From assembly GCA_905183005.1 (NCBI GenBank), contig CAJJDO010000015.1:322587-386586 (forward strand): a stretch of DNA of 64,000 bases. Reading direction: 5' to 3'. Every line of letters begins with the position of its first letter. Position 1 is the first letter of the stretch. The notes beneath the pieces were generated by a model that searched no databases, had not been told where the DNA came from, and saw nothing but the letters and a program-made list of their open reading frames with translations. This DNA comes from Paramecium pentaurelia. Its lineage: Eukaryota > Ciliophora > Oligohymenophorea > Peniculida > Parameciidae. Shown here one piece after another: positions 36,937 to 50,400 of the stretch. Both the position numbers and the translations under genes were made by a program.

Positions 36937-37899
36937 TCATTGCTTATTCATCCAAAATTTAATTGTATGTTTATCTTTTGTTATTAAGACTTTATTTTTC
37001 TCAAGAGCCTTTAAAATTATGACTGAATCATCTAAATTCTATTTAAATAATAAATTTCCTTTTTACCAATCCCATAATGATATACATCCTTATTTTAAAA
37101 AAAGATTGTTTTGTGAAATTGCGATTATATTAGAATCATATATAAAATCAATATTGACTAATCTAACTGAAAAGAGTTCCAATTATCTTAATATGATTGG
37201 TACTGCAACATTCAATAAGATTAAAGAGTTTGAAGCTTTTCTATAAGCAAAAAGTAGATTATTACTTTAATTAGGATATTCTAAATAATTAAGACCATCT
37301 TTAAATTAAAATGATTTTGTTATTGAACTTGATTTATAATTCCATATTGTTAATTTTTCATCTGAAGTAGCTAAAGCAATAAAATAATTAGATTATGATA
37401 AAGCTATAGCATAAATTTCAGCTTGTTATTCTTATTGAGTGGAAATCTTTTATAATAATTTAAACTCTTCCAAACTCCAAAGACATAAATTATCAAAAGA
37501 TGCTGCAGATACAAACAATTTTTCTGATTTTTGTATATGAATAGTTTCCACAAAATATGAATGTCCTTTTAATACTTTTAATTTTTGATTTTCATCATTA
37601 ATATTTATCACTATTATATCACATGTTAAACCATATGCAATTAAAAATTATCCACTATAAGAAAACTTAAGTGATCTTAAATAATCAACAGGTAAAACAA
37701 ATTCTCGTTCTTTTTCAGCTGTTAAAGCTGAATAAATATGAAGGACTGGATTTTGTATTTTAGAGTTTTATTATTTTTAAGTTCCAATTATGATAGCAAT
37801 TTTATTAACTTTTAGATTGACATCACAAATTACAGATCCATCAATAGTAGTTGAATGTAATATCTTTAAATTTTAATACATTTCATCAAAAACTTCCAT
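36937..37899 (-). CDS. WD40-repeat protein
   Basis: Intron-free, 320 residues, intact. It shows five or so WD40 blades: LRSLKFSYSGQFLIAYG, the best repeat KGHSYFVETIHIQKSEKLFV ending NLCLW, IYAIALSQSNYFIALATSDE ending LTIWN, a later GCISLWDW, and HTIKFWMNKQ at the end. The latter resembles the final strand that closes the ring. No extra domain. WD40 rings serve as protein scaffolds; the partner is unknown. The + frame 36932-37246 is its shadow. Confidence 0.75.
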
Positions 37900-38102
37900 G
37901 ACTTATAAATTATAATTGATCAAATATGATCAAATTTTTATTTATATAAAATTATAATATAATATATATATAATATATTTCATACCATTCAAAATGAATT
38001 TATGAATCTTATTCTTTAGAATATATTTAACTCATTCTCTCATATAAGTTTCAAAATTATATATTAGAAAGAATATAATTTATAGTATAAATCTCATAAT
38101 TA

Positions 38103-38374
38103 TCATTTATTGATGTTTACTAACTATTGTCCTTTAAGCTCATTGTTTTCTTAAGCTTTAGGAGTTTTGCTGAATCCACCTTTTCCAAGATGAAGAAGAT
38201 TGCCACTAGCATTAACTATGCCTGAGCCAGCCCACCATATACCGTATCCAACGGAATTCACTGTTCCTGTTACAACATTTTTAGTTCCACTAGCTATAGT
38301 AATTGTACTTAAAAACCTAATTTGTTAATTAGACCTGTGGAATTGGGATTTGGGTCTTCATCAAAGTTATTCAT
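38103..38374 (-). CDS. Small Gly-rich protein, unrecognised
   Basis: About 82 residues after a 23-nt intron. MNNFDEDPNPNSTGLINKL is followed by an Ala/Gly/Val-rich segment (TGTVNSVGYGIWWAGSGIVN) that could pack into or across a membrane, then LLHLGKGGFSKTPKAQENNE. Codon use and glycine content are clearly coding-like. The reading frame is open upstream into the VPS9-like gene, which however ends by its own intron-dependent TGA. Function unknown. Confidence 0.6.
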
Positions 38375-38425
38375 CCTTTTGTAAGTTTTTTTATTAATAA
38401 ATTAAATTAATTAAAATTAATATAT

Positions 38426-39755
38426 CAAGAACTGATTATTTCTTCTAATTGATGCTATAATTAAATAATTTTGTACATAAATTTTATTCAGGAATTGTCT
38501 ATCTTGTGAACTTGTTGAATCTATGAGTAATTAAATTTCTGAGAATGGATGATCTACATTACTCAATATCAAACAGTACTTCACTAATTAATCAATTAAA
38601 CCAGAGTTAATAGCTATGTAATAATATTATAAAGAGTACCTTTAAGAATTGCATTCATCAATTATAAACACCTCAACTTCTCTCTAGGATAACTCATATA
38701 TTCAATTTTATCTAATTCATTTAAGGCTTCTGTAATTCGTATTGTTTATTAAGAATTGAATTCTGGAATCTATAGATCTTTATGTAAATCACTTTTTATC
38801 TATATGTTATTTCTGTCTATTTTCTTAGATCTGAATAATTCATTCTATTATTTAAACATGTTTTAGTATTGAGGTAAAATACAATGAGATAACTTTAAAT
38901 AAAAATATTTTTCAATAGAAATCTTGCAATAAGGCATTATTTAAGTAGTTTCTTATTTACCAAAATTAAAAGATTGAAATAATGTTTCCACAATTTGATT
39001 AATAAATGCATTTAATTATTAAACATTTTATTTAATGTTAGTTTAGTCATTATTAAGATTGTTTTATAATTTTTGAATATATTCTGCTACTTTTTTTCCT
39101 AAGCCATAATTTGAAGCACATAATAACTTATGAAACATATAATAAGCACTTGTTTCTAAATAATATGGGTTTTGATTTGCAGGATTTTCCATCTCTTCTG
39201 AAACATTCACAATCCCAACAAATTCAGATGCTTCATTCATCATATTTTAATCTTAAGTTTTCTTATTACGCAATTTATCAATTTTAGATAAGAAATAGTT
39301 AATCAATTCTTAATTTTCATCATAATGTCCAGTGATCCCTCTTATAGAAACTATTCTGACACATTTAACTTAATTTGTATCAATTTAGATTTTAACCAAA
39401 CAAATTTATTCAAAAGTGTTTTCTTATATGCAAATCATTCTTTTTAAAGTATTTTTAATCACTGCTACATTTTCCTTAATAGCTATAATTTAATTTGAAT
39501 CCTTCTCCAATATTTAATATTATCTATAATAATAATTTGAAAACTTTACTTCTTTTTTGTGCAGCTAATAAATAAGTCTAGGATATGACTTGTAGAAACC
39601 TGGAAAGGTAATTCTATAATTGAATTTGGTTAATTTATCATTAGTAATTTAATTTAATATATAATAAACTTAATTAATATTATCTATTAAAAGTTAACTA
39701 CAAAATCTTGCAATAAGTAATTTTATATAATATAAACTTAAAGATAGTCTAACAT
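38426..39755 (-). CDS. VPS9-domain-like protein (putative Rab5-type GEF)
   Basis: The C-terminal region carries the order of VPS9 domain features: a helix with LDKIEYMSYPREKLRCLQLM, then ILKAINSGLIDQLVKYCLIL, and SNVDHPFSEIQLLIDS, ending YHQLEEIISS. VPS9 domains load GTP on Rab5-family GTPases on endosomes. The key Asp of the DDLIP-type loop is replaced by IDQLVKYC, so activity is uncertain. Introns of 26 and 22 nt lie near the end and are needed for the stop. The N-terminal exon is unclear: ATG 39755 (MLDYLQVY) is my choice, but I could not join it in frame to ITFPGFYKSYPRLIYQ with certainty. Confidence 0.55.
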
Positions 39756-40094
39756 ACTTAGTTTAATATAAGAAAATTAATTTGAATTTATTTTTTCAGT
39801 GAATTTTTTATAAAAACAGAATTTAAAAACATTAGATAAAGGATATTCTCATTATTATTATGAATAAGAATATATAACTACAAAGTTTATAGTAATAAAA
39901 ACTATAAAATTATTTGTTCTTTTATATATAAATTCATAAATTCAAAAATTTTTAACTTTATTACCATTTATTTACATTTTAAAATGTAAAATGAAAAGAA
40001 AGTTAGCAGTCTATTAAAATTTAATTAGGTTTTTGAATCTGATTATGATTAGATAAAATATATACTTTTTATTAATAAATATTTGTCAGTTAAA
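39756..40094. other. Divergent intergenic stretch
   Basis: 339 bp of AT-rich DNA between the VPS9-like gene (minus) and the basic protein gene (plus). No gene seen. Confidence 0.5.
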
Positions 40095-40720
40095 ATGTCT
40101 AGCACTAAATTAAGAAGATTAAGCTAATAAGAGGGGGATGGATCAAAATTAAGAAGATTTAATGTCCTTTATCCAAAAACAATAATTTAATAACATGTTT
40201 TGGATATTAAAAGAGAGAAGGAAAGAAAAAAATAAAAGAGATTAGAATTACAAGAATAATAGTAAATATTTTTGGGTTTAGTAGGAAGAATACCATTATG
40301 TCTACATGTAAAAAGAGCATTGGTTCAACCAGTAAATCTAAATAGACTCAAAGAAGATTAATTAGTTCAATGAATAATAATTTACTGAATTTTAAGACTC
40401 CAACATCAAGATTATCTGATTATAATACTCGTATATCATCAAGACTTTCATCAAACTCTCATTATGAAGGAGTTAAGCAAATATTCTTGAAAACTAATTT
40501 CAAGCGACCTAAATATTAAGAACAACAATTGATAATTGTGGATCCTTATATAGAAAATAAAGAAAATTTTTCAAATGTTTATAATTTGAGACCAAATAGA
40601 ACAATAGAGAAATTAGTTACAGATAGGAAAAAGAGTTATAGTACAAATAGGAATTTTTTATTGAAGTCTCCTAAATCACATACTACTTTATTGAGTGTAA
40701 GATCTCTAAATTTTTTATGA
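40095..40720 (+). CDS. Basic, Ser/Arg-rich protein, unrecognised
   Basis: About 201 residues after removal of a 20-nt intron. Begins MSSTKLRRLSQQEGDGSKLR. Rich in Lys, Arg, Ser and Thr with a short charged helix (DIKREKERKKQKRLELQEQQ) and low-complexity Ser patches (SSRLSSNSHYEG). No membrane span. Ends SVRSLNFL. Such ciliate proteins are often cytoskeletal or basal-body related, but there is no direct evidence for that here. Confidence 0.65.
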
Positions 40721-40801
40721 AGTGCTGATTCTATATTTGTAAATATACAGGTTTAATAATTCTTTAATAAATATAAATTTTTGTATTTTTGATAATAAAT
40801 A

Positions 40802-42045
40802 ATGGATAAATAATATGACTTGTAATTATTCAGTGGTGCCATAATATAATTGAAACATTTGAGTACCAATGATTATCTCTTTTCAAATCGAATCAAATTA
40901 ACAAGTGGGTAAGGAGAATAATCTAAAAATAATTAGATCTAAAGAGACAATGTTAGGATGTACTAAAAACTAATATTAAGAAGGGACAAAATTTGAAATT
41001 CACTTGGCATATACAGATTTTGGAAATATGCTTTATTAGCCGATAAAATATGGAGACCTTGTATATTTAAAATAATTAGATTAAATTGTGACTATGTAAT
41101 TAATTTAATTAAATTTAGTAATATAAATAATAAATCATAAACAACAAATTAGAAGGAAGCAATTTTAATGGAGAAATAAAATGAAATTATGGGATCTTAG
41201 ATTTTTGTAATATCTCCTTCAGAATTATGGTAAGGTTCTATTTTAAAAATTAAAGAATCAATAATAAATTAAGCATCAATCATAAGATTAATTAATATAA
41301 CATCTAATTTATCTATACATTCAAATTCAAATTATTTTAAATAGAAAGATTTATCTGATTGTGTAGAAGTAATTGGATATAATGAAAGAGATTAAAATGA
41401 TGATTGGTTTGTAAACATTCATGATATTAATCTTATAAATGGAATAATTCATTTATTACCTAGATTTTCTAAACCAATTTTCCATGGAAGTCTAGTTATA
41501 ATTCGAAATGCATTTTTAGGTACAGCTTTAAATTCTCATTCTATTTTATTAAAATCAAAAAATTAAGAAGTCACCACTAATTCTGTAATACCAAGAATAT
41601 GTATATTATTAATATTAGAATTTTAGCAAATGAACTTTGGGAAGTTGTTTTGATGAAAATAGAAGGAGAAAGAAAGCATTCAATTGAAAATCAATTGTTA
41701 TATGGTGAAAAGTTTTCATTATTACATTCTAATACTAATCAATTTCTAAAATATAATAAAGGATAAACTAATTCAGATAAAACATTTTAAGTTTGTTGTT
41801 CTGATTAAAATCTATTCTTAGAAGAATGGTCTATTATTCCATTAAGTCAATAATAAACTCAAGCAGTTTTTTGTAATGACTTTTTTTTAATTAAAAATAA
41901 CACTTGTTAATAATATCTAACTTCAATTGCTGAACCTTCTTATATAACTAAATAACAATACAAAACATTTTTAACATAATTGCCAACCAATGCTTCAGTG
42001 TGGACTATTGAAGCAGTTTTGAATAATAAACAAAATTATTCATGA
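40802..42045 (+). CDS. MIR-domain protein
   Basis: Three introns (28, 23 and 26 nt) give an intact protein of about 388 residues. MIR-type blocks are visible at the start (GAIIQLKHLSTNDYLFSN), in the middle (IIRLINITSNLSIHSNSNYF then VEVIGYNERDQNDDWFV) and later (FSLLHSNTNQFLKYNKGQ, WSIIPLSQ). MIR trefoils occur in IP3/ryanodine receptors, SDF2 and protein O-mannosyltransferases. There is no signal peptide, channel or transferase part, so only the beta-trefoil domain can be claimed. It may be a soluble relative. Confidence 0.7.
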
Positions 42046-42085
42046 TATGATTTAATCTCTATGTTTATTAAATTTTTATTTATAA

Positions 42086-43305
42086 ATGTTATTTAAAATT
42101 GATTGCAAAAATATTAAACAAAGTAAATAGCTAACATTGACAAATGAAGCAAAATATCCAATTTTAATTAGGATCATAGATAACAATTCTTGTAGTATTA
42201 TTCCTTCCTTTTCATTATTGAAATTAAATGAAAAAAAGAAATTTTAGATTTTGTCTAAATTACCTTCTAAACTAGAAAGCCTTATTAAGATTGAAGCTAT
42301 AGAATTTGATGAAACCAAACTAAATACATTCGTAATTTAATTATCTTCTAATTCTAAGTCTATTCCACCATTCTGGAGTGAAAGAAATGAAGGTTACTTA
42401 GAGAAATAATCTCAATCTCTATCATTGTATTCAGATATATATGAGTCTAATGAGTTTGCATTTGAAAACAAATCTCCATCAATGAATTAAACATTTAATG
42501 ATTAAAGTCAGATCTAAAATAATTCAATTGAAAACTCATATACATAAAATATCTAGTAGAATAAATAAAATATTAATGATAATGATAACCAAAATAGTTT
42601 AAATAAAAGCATAAAATCTTAACAATCTATATAAGTAATATGTACAAATAAAATATCAGATTAAAATAAATTTGATCAATCATATTAATAAAATAGGAAA
42701 CATTCTATTAGCAGTTTTGAATCCTATGGATATATTTCTACAACTCAAACATAACCATAAATTCTTAAAATGCCAAAAGATTTAAATAATTTCTTAGATT
42801 AAATTGATTCTTCAAATAGTCCATTTCTTATTTAAATACCCTAGTCTTAAAGTCATTCATAATTTAACTGTTTTGATAATGTTCAATAAGATATGAGTAT
42901 CAGTGAAACTACTTCAATATAAAGATTTCATAATACAAAATAATCAGAACCACAATTAAGTAAATCACAATTCAATGAGAAATCAAAGTTTAGAATTTCG
43001 TAACATCTTATTAATCATCCAAAATCTACAATTTATAATTAACAAAATTTAATTAAAAATAAGTAACTAGAGGATTAATTATTAAAATAAATTGTAAATT
43101 TTTATAATTTATCTAGTCTGAATTGCAATTAAATAAAGAAGAATTATAATAAGAACTTAAAAAATTAGAATTCAAAATAATATTCAATTGTAAAAATCCA
43201 AATAAAATTAATCATTAACATTTCTAAATATGGCATATACTTTTAACAATTGTTCTATTTCTATTAATTGGAAGCTTTATGAAAAAACTTGTTCCATCAT
43301 TTTGA
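42086..43305 (+). CDS. VAP-like tail-anchored MSP-domain protein
   Basis: N-terminal about 110 residues fit the MSP fold (FKIDCKNIKQSKQLTLTNEA, PILIRIIDNN, IIPSFSLLKLNEKKKF). A long Ser/Asn/Gln-rich linker follows. After a 23-nt intron come a short coiled coil (ISELQLNKEELQQELKKLEF) and a C-terminal membrane span (IWHILLTIVLFLLIGSFM) with a short basic tail. MSP, coiled coil and tail anchor in this order define VAP proteins, which tether the ER to other organelles by binding FFAT motifs. About 398 residues, longer than usual because of the linker. The neighbouring ATG2/VPS13-like gene encodes a typical contact-site partner class. Confidence 0.72.
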
Positions 43306-43612
43306 ACTACCTATCATTTAAAAATAGAATATTCTTTTATAATAATATTTATCATTTATTCTTTTGGTTAGGTATCATAATATCAATTAAATTTTAAAAT
43401 GTTTTCCTATATATATATAAATTTAAAATAAATTATATTCTTTTATATAAATTATCTCTTATGAAACTTTTTACTTCTAACAAAATTATCTAATTATGAT
43501 AGAAATAATGATCCAAATAATGTAAAATTATAAGTAAAATAAAAAATGATTCAAATAATAAAATAAATAATTGTATTATTATTATATTTATTTCTAAGAA
43601 ATAATTGATATG
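43306..43612. other. Convergent intergenic stretch
   Basis: 307 bp between the ends of the VAP-like and ODAD3-like genes. AT-rich; no gene seen. Confidence 0.5.
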
Positions 43613-45289
43613 TCATTTTTTATGGTTTTTTACTTTAATTTCTTCTCTTAATTGTTCTATGAGCTTTTCTTCTTCTAATTCATCTTCTTCATCTTCTTTT
43701 ATTGGTAATTCATCAAACATATCTTCATCATCTTTAATTGAAGATTAATCCATAGAATGATTAGTATGAGATTAAGTAACTTATTTTTTTGGTTTGACTC
43801 TAACATTTCTTTTTAAAAATTCTTAATCTTTAATATCAATAACTGCATTAATAATTGATTTATTTAATAATTCTTTTTATTGCTAAAATAAAATTGAATA
43901 AAATTACTATCACAGATAAATTTAATAATTTTTCCCTAATTGCATCAATAATGGCTTGAAATCCTTGATTTTTTTATAATCCTAACTTTTTCAATCCTCG
44001 AGACATCCAATTTCTAAGTTTGTTCTCTAATAATCCAGCTACTGTAGCTTTTTCTTCTACTTCCAAAACTAATTTATCTTATTCAAATTAATCTTCCTTC
44101 TATCTATATGTTTCAACCTAAAATTCTTTATCCATATCAGTATATTATTGTTTTAAATTTGAAAATTATGTTTGTAATTCTTAATTCTCATTTTTTAATA
44201 CACTAATCTTCTTTTCATAATCTGATATAGAAATTAAAAGATGTGCATATGTTTATTCTCTCCCTAAAAACTTTTAAACAATTTCATTAGCATCTGTAAT
44301 CCCTGTTGATGCTTTAATCTTTTAAAATGTCATTTCTAAATCTTAATATTAAGCTATTCCTCTTTGCATTTTATTTTTTAAAAATGAATTGAGAAATTTA
44401 TGGACCAATAGCAATTTTCTCCATTTCTTAAGCGCACTATCTTTTATATCTTTTGCAGCTACTTCAGCTATTTCTTATTATCTTTTTATTCTATCATCCC
44501 TCTTCTATTCTATATCTTATCTTTATTTTAAATCATCTTTAAATCTTTATAAATTCTTCTCTCTATTCTTATTTTATTACTAAATCCCTTCAGTAACTTC
44601 TTTTAGAGCCATTAAGGTCTTACTATATATTTCTTGAATTTATTATGTTCTACAAAATGGCATAAAAATTTTTACTTATATGTGCTACTATGATATTATT
44701 AAAGTGCTAATTATAGATGTCTTTCATATTAGTTTGCTCTAAGTTAATAAACCAATTAATCTTTCTTCATTCTATTTAACATATGTTCAAAGATTTTTCT
44801 ATCATATTAACTTTCACTTAAAAGTTTATGCTAGTCTTCTAATTTTTATTGTAATTCTTTCTCCTTTGCTTATAAGTTATTTTAAGTTTAATTATATTGA
44901 TCTACTTAAATTGTCATTGAATCAATTTCCTTTCTCATATTCTCTATATCTTTTTCCTTCTTTATCCCATTTATCTTCATCGAATCACAACTTTTTTTTA
45001 ACTCTGTTAAATTGACATGAACTTCATGTGCTTCGTTTACTTTCTACTATAACTAAGCATAAAACCTTTTAATCTTCAATTTATTTAGGATAATAATCAT
45101 CATCAAAACCCAAAACTGATTAAAGATCATTTTTTTTTATTAATTTGTCAACTGACTTAATCACAGCTAACTTTCGATATTTTTCATAATCACTCTTCTT
45201 ACTTTGTCGTGTGCTTGATTTATTTGAATATAAACGTATCTATTTTTTCATATGCTAATATTTACATCTGGAAGTTCCACTGCAGACAT
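43613..45289 (-). CDS. Outer dynein arm docking-complex protein, ODAD3/CCDC151-like
   Basis: Coiled coil of about 520 residues after four introns (26, 19, 26 and 25-31 nt). Landmarks: FEHMLNRMKKDQLVYQLRAN, EIYSKTLMALKEVTEGIQQQ, QKIKASTGITDANEIVQKFL and REQTYAHLLISISDYEKKIS. The third and fourth follow the FKKIKEATGV...EVV..FL pattern of CCDC151/ODAD3. CCDC63/CCDC114 is the next best option. These proteins fix outer dynein arms to the doublet microtubules of cilia. The C-terminal tail is strongly acidic (DEEDELEEEKLIEQL). Intact; starts MSAVELPD with an intron right after the eighth codon. Confidence 0.72.
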
Positions 45290-46438
45290 TCTAAAATATC
45301 AAATTATAAAAAAATTATTTATTCTAACTAAAAATAATTCCTATATATTTTCATTATATCTTTCATTTTATTAGTAATTCAAATCAAAAATATAAAATCT
45401 CCAAATAAAATTCAAACTTAGTGAGTATTATGCATTTAATTTTTATAGTATATTTATATAAATTAATTGGATTAGGTTAAATTAAAAATTGTACAATTCA
45501 AGATTTAAGGAATAAAAACAGTAGGTATTTATAAAAGAAAAGAATCTTTTAAAAGAATGAATTAAAGAAAATTAAGATTAGATTTATTAATAAAAGATGA
45601 AAATAAAGAAAAATAATCATTTAAATTTAAAGTGATGAAATTATTTGAGAGAGATTAAGTAATTTTATTATGGAAATTAATTATATGAATGAAAAAATAA
45701 AATAGAATCACATTAGCATTCATCAAATATGAAATTATTAAATTTTAGAAAAATTAATTATTAAATTCAAGAAAAATAAAACAAATATTGAAATTAATTA
45801 AATAACAGATAGAATACTATTCATAATAGGAAAACCTTTATTTAAAAAGTAATTTATTTAAAATAAAAAAAAAAATTGGCTGCTTCCTTTTAAATCTTAA
45901 ATAATGGTAAATGAAATAATATATAGAAAAAGTTAATTTTTTTGATAAAAAATTCAATTATAAATATTTTTTATTCTAAATCTAAACTAGTAATTAAGTT
46001 GTTTTCGATAGAATAATAGAGATTTATAATTTGATTAAAATACAAGAAACAAGTATTAAATTGAATTTAAATTTGAGTATTAATTTGCTAATAAGATATA
46101 AATAAAAGAAGATATCATTAATAATTCTGACAGTAGAAACTATATTTGAATTAATTTTAAATGATTTAAATGAAATCAAATATTTGACTTTGAATTTAAT
46201 GTAAATGAATATGGATTTCATCTCTTTATAAATATCTTTAAAATATTGTTAATATATTTATTTAATATTAAATAAATGATTTATCTGTGAATCAAATTTG
46301 AAAACCAGTTTTAGAAATGATTTAATTCACTGATTAAGTTTCCTCTTTATGGAATGTTTTATAATTATATTTCTTTAATATATATTTATAAATATTAACA
46401 TTTTTGTTATAAATTTAACACTAAATAAATTAAATAAA
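45290..46438. other. Gene-poor intergenic stretch
   Basis: Mostly AT-rich DNA. A short protein-like piece on + (MNQRKLRLDLLIKDENKEKQ, from about 45559) closes at TGA after about 45 codons and may be a gene relic. Nothing else supported. Confidence 0.4.
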
Positions 46439-46869
46439 ATGTAAGAAGGATTTAAAAAAGAATTGCTCTCTCCTTAATTTAAAGATTTAGATTAAGAGCT
46501 TTCAACTTAAGAATGCCGAAAATTTTCAAGTATATCAGGTGCGGAAATAAACACTCCTGAAACAAAATACAGATCAACTATAGGACCGAATAAAATGGAC
46601 ATGTCTAAGGATGCAAATTCGTTGCATTTTAGAAACAGAACAGCTAAATTTGAAGATGAATAAAATCAACTTTATATGGAAATTAAAAATTTATATGAAA
46701 AAAGATAGTTCAATGTTCCAACTCTTGTTGAACCAAAAATCTTATTTAAAACAGAAACTGTTCCAACTAGATTTATGTAAATTGTTATTATCATAGAAAT
46801 TCGTTTATAGCATCAAGAGAAAATAAAATGAACTACAATAATAAACACAATTTTATGATTAAGTTTTGA
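46439..46869 (+). CDS. Small hypothetical protein
   Basis: About 136 residues after removal of a 20-nt intron near 46777. Begins MQEGFKKELLSPQFKDLDQE, is polar and slightly basic (SLHFRNRTAKFEDEQNQLYM) and contains a short helix. No signal peptide or membrane span. Codon use matches the verified genes. Function unknown. Confidence 0.6.
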
Positions 46870-47410
46870 TAGACAAAATGCATTAAGCTAATTAATAAAG
46901 TTTAAAGAATTTATTATCTCATCAATTTTGATATTAATTTAGATATATATTAAAATATTAATTGATCATAATAAGAGATAATAATTCATTATTATAATAG
47001 AAATCCTATTATTAATATTAATAGTTTTATTTAATAACTAATATTATTCTTATTACTAGAAAATAAGTTATCCCAAATAAAATTTTGAGTATTAATTAAT
47101 CCAAAATTTCCAAAATAGTTATATCCTCTTATATTTTTTTTTAAATTTACAAAATCAGTTAATCAGATAAAAAAGAAAAGAATTTCAAAATTTTTAGATC
47201 AAAAATTCAGACTTTTATGTGTCTTTTTTTCATTGAAAGTATGTATTATACAAAAAAATCGTACTCAAATTTATAAATAAACTTAATTATTTTGAAGAAT
47301 AATTTTGCACCTGCTTAACTAATTATATGTTTATGAGAGATAAATAAATTTAAGAGAATAAACATCTGATAAAATGTAAAATTTAAAAAAAAATAGGTTT
47401 GATTATTATT
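46870..47410. other. Convergent intergenic stretch
   Basis: 541 bp of AT-rich DNA; no gene or structured element seen. Confidence 0.5.
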
Positions 47411-50400
47411 TCAAACATTATTAATCATTGTTAATCTTTAAGAAATCTCTATGGAATTCCTTTTTCTGGGTTTATCTAATTTTTTTTTAATTTATATAGA
47501 TACTTTATAAAATAATTTTTTGCAAAATTCTTCGAGTTAAGAGAAGGGAACAGTTATAACACCAAGTCCAATATAATTAGCCATATTATTTAAAGCACTA
47601 GCTGGTAAGGCTGTTAATTATAATAATGATGAAGTAATCCCACAAGTTAAATCATAACTACCCTCAATTAATCCATATAACTATATATAACTTATTATAT
47701 CTTACAAAACCATTATTTGATATGAAAGGCTTACTAACCATATTCACTATAGCATCAGTAAATGAACTAGCTGCTTTTGTTATTTCAAGTGAACTATATG
47801 CTTAAAGCAAAATACCAAAGGTTGATAATTGTTAGCTTTTTAAAAATTATATAAAATCCTATTTTGAAGTTTGATTGAACTAATGAAAATATAAAACTTC
47901 ATTTGTAGCTAAAATTAAATTGTTAAATGATCCAAATTTTAAGACTTAGGTTTTCAATCCTTCAACATCTAAACCTTCTGAATCAAATGAAACTATAAAT
48001 TAAATTGGAAATAATTCAACTTACAAATTGAAAGGCTTCTTTTATTATATAATTTCAAAACATTCATCATCATCTTCATTCTTAAATTAAGTATTAATTT
48101 CCTTATTTTTTGTTTAAAAAGACTTAAGTAATTCTTAGGTTTAATATCCAGATAAACAAATTCTTATAGGTTTTAATTATAAACATAATGCCAGACTATC
48201 TTAATCAAATTAAATTATCAAATCTAAAAATAATCGTTCCTTTATTAGTTCACTTTAGAAATTTTCTAATTCAACCAGGTCTTCTTCATCAAGTATATAT
48301 TTAAATTTACTCTATTAAAGTCTATCTAAAATTTATGCTCTAGATAATTTAAGTTAGAAACATTTCTGTCCAAAATCAAGTTATGTATAATAGATAATTA
48401 ATTCAAATGTCTGAGATTCATTAGTTATAGATAATTAATCACAACAAATCTCAAAAAATTTTGATTTCATTTCTATTTTATCTAACTTTTAATAATTCTT
48501 TTTTTCATCAACCTTATTATTATTTTTCTAAAAATCCTTACTAATATGTTCATAATGATCAATTAAATCAGCTATTATCTATTTAGAAATCCGGAAAAAT
48601 TGAATAGAATTGATATTCAAAAATTTATTTTTGAATAATTCAATTTTTTAAATCTATCCTATATTCTAGAATTCATTTAAATTTATTAATTCATCATTTC
48701 GATTAGCTGTATTACAATTTTAAAAATAATGTTAAATTTCTTCAATTTTGATTAAATCTTACTTTATTATTGCATTATTAATTACTAAAATTGATCTTGT
48801 CCAAGATTAATATAAATCTTTTGAGTAATTCAATTTAGCTTAACCTTTTTTCTAAAGGATTATTTCCTCATTATAGAATGGTAAAATATCAATCATTATT
48901 TATTTAAATAAAATATTTACTTATGACTTCTCATTTTATGATTTATTTTATTATACTGGTGGATTTACAAATTAAATTGAGTTTATGAATTATGTGATAC
49001 AAGAAATTAATTTATCAAAATTGAAATTTGTTAAATTTAATTTGAGAGCTGAAAACTCAAGATTTATTTTGTTTTATTTCATAATAAGATTGAATATCCA
49101 TTTATCCTAAACTTAATTCATCAATAATAATTATGAATTATTCTTATAAAAACCATTTAAATCTTCTAATAATATAAATTAATAATCAATAGTAAAATAA
49201 TACTTGAAATGGTTGAAACAAAAAAACATAGTTTAATATAGAGTTACTTCAATTATTTTAATTTTAGTACAAAAGTAAAAGTTCTACTGCTTTTTCTAAT
49301 TATTTTATGTTTATTTTGAATTATCATTAAATACTAAGTTTAGCTAAGAAATCATCCTATAAAACTAATCAAATGAATTATGATTTAAGATAACACTTTC
49401 TATTTACAATTCTAAATGCTACTCTTGTTTTAATTTACATTCTTTCAAATATTGAGTTATTTATGATTTATTTTCTTCATTAAATTTCTTTATATTTGAA
49501 GTTGAAGTTTATAACTATGATCCAAAATAGCCATTCAAATTATGTATTTATATTTATTTATCTAAACCCCAAATACTTTAACATCCAAATTTGAATTAGC
49601 TTTTATATTAATATCCAGATTCAGAATTTTATTCATTAAATTCTGGAGTTGAAAGGAAGAAATCTATAAAATCTAATTATATATAATCTCCATCTATTGT
49701 TTAATAATTTTAGCCTATAGAAGGTAAAGTGCTATTTACATGATAAAATATAGAAAATTTAGTTTTGGATATTTTGAATTAGGTCTCTGATTTACCTTAG
49801 TTGTTTGGTTTTGCTGAGTTTTAAGTATAAATATTAAGTATTTTCATAATAAATTATAGTTAATTTTTGTCAACAATTAAGTTAAATTGCGTTATGTCCA
49901 TGACAATACTTTTATCTTTAATTTCAATTTTTATTGGACTAACAAAGAAAGTTTATGAAGCAAAAATTGTTGGTTCTTAAATTTCAATTTGATAAAGTTC
50001 TTTGTTTAATTCCTAAGCAAAAAATTAATCTTTCCCTGTTTTAATAATTATCTTGCATAAAAATTTTTAAGACCCAATCATAACAAAGTCTTATTCTTAT
50101 ATCTAAATAAAATCTCTTGTACTACTAAATTATGGTTCAATTTTCTATAATTCATAAATTAGTAAAGAATTAATAAAAATATTTAATTTCTTATGTTTTA
50201 CAATTTTTATATCACATAATGAAACTGAGTAGTAATTTTCTAAATCAATCTTAAAATTTCTTTATTAATAATTAAATTATTGATCTGTTTCATTAGATGT
50301 TATATAAAAAGTTAAACCTTAAAAGCTAGCAACCAAAAATTCCTTTTATTCACTCATTTATTTAATTGAAATATATAAATCTGTAATTTTTGAATCTGGT

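Noticed and set aside
36932..37246. + strand frame of 104 codons
   Set aside because: It is antisense to the intact WD40 gene 36937-37899, whose repeats are clear.
38103..38428. Fusion of the VPS9-like and small Gly-rich proteins
   Set aside because: The frame is open between them, but a 22-nt intron near the end of the VPS9-like gene leads to its own TGA at 38426-38428.
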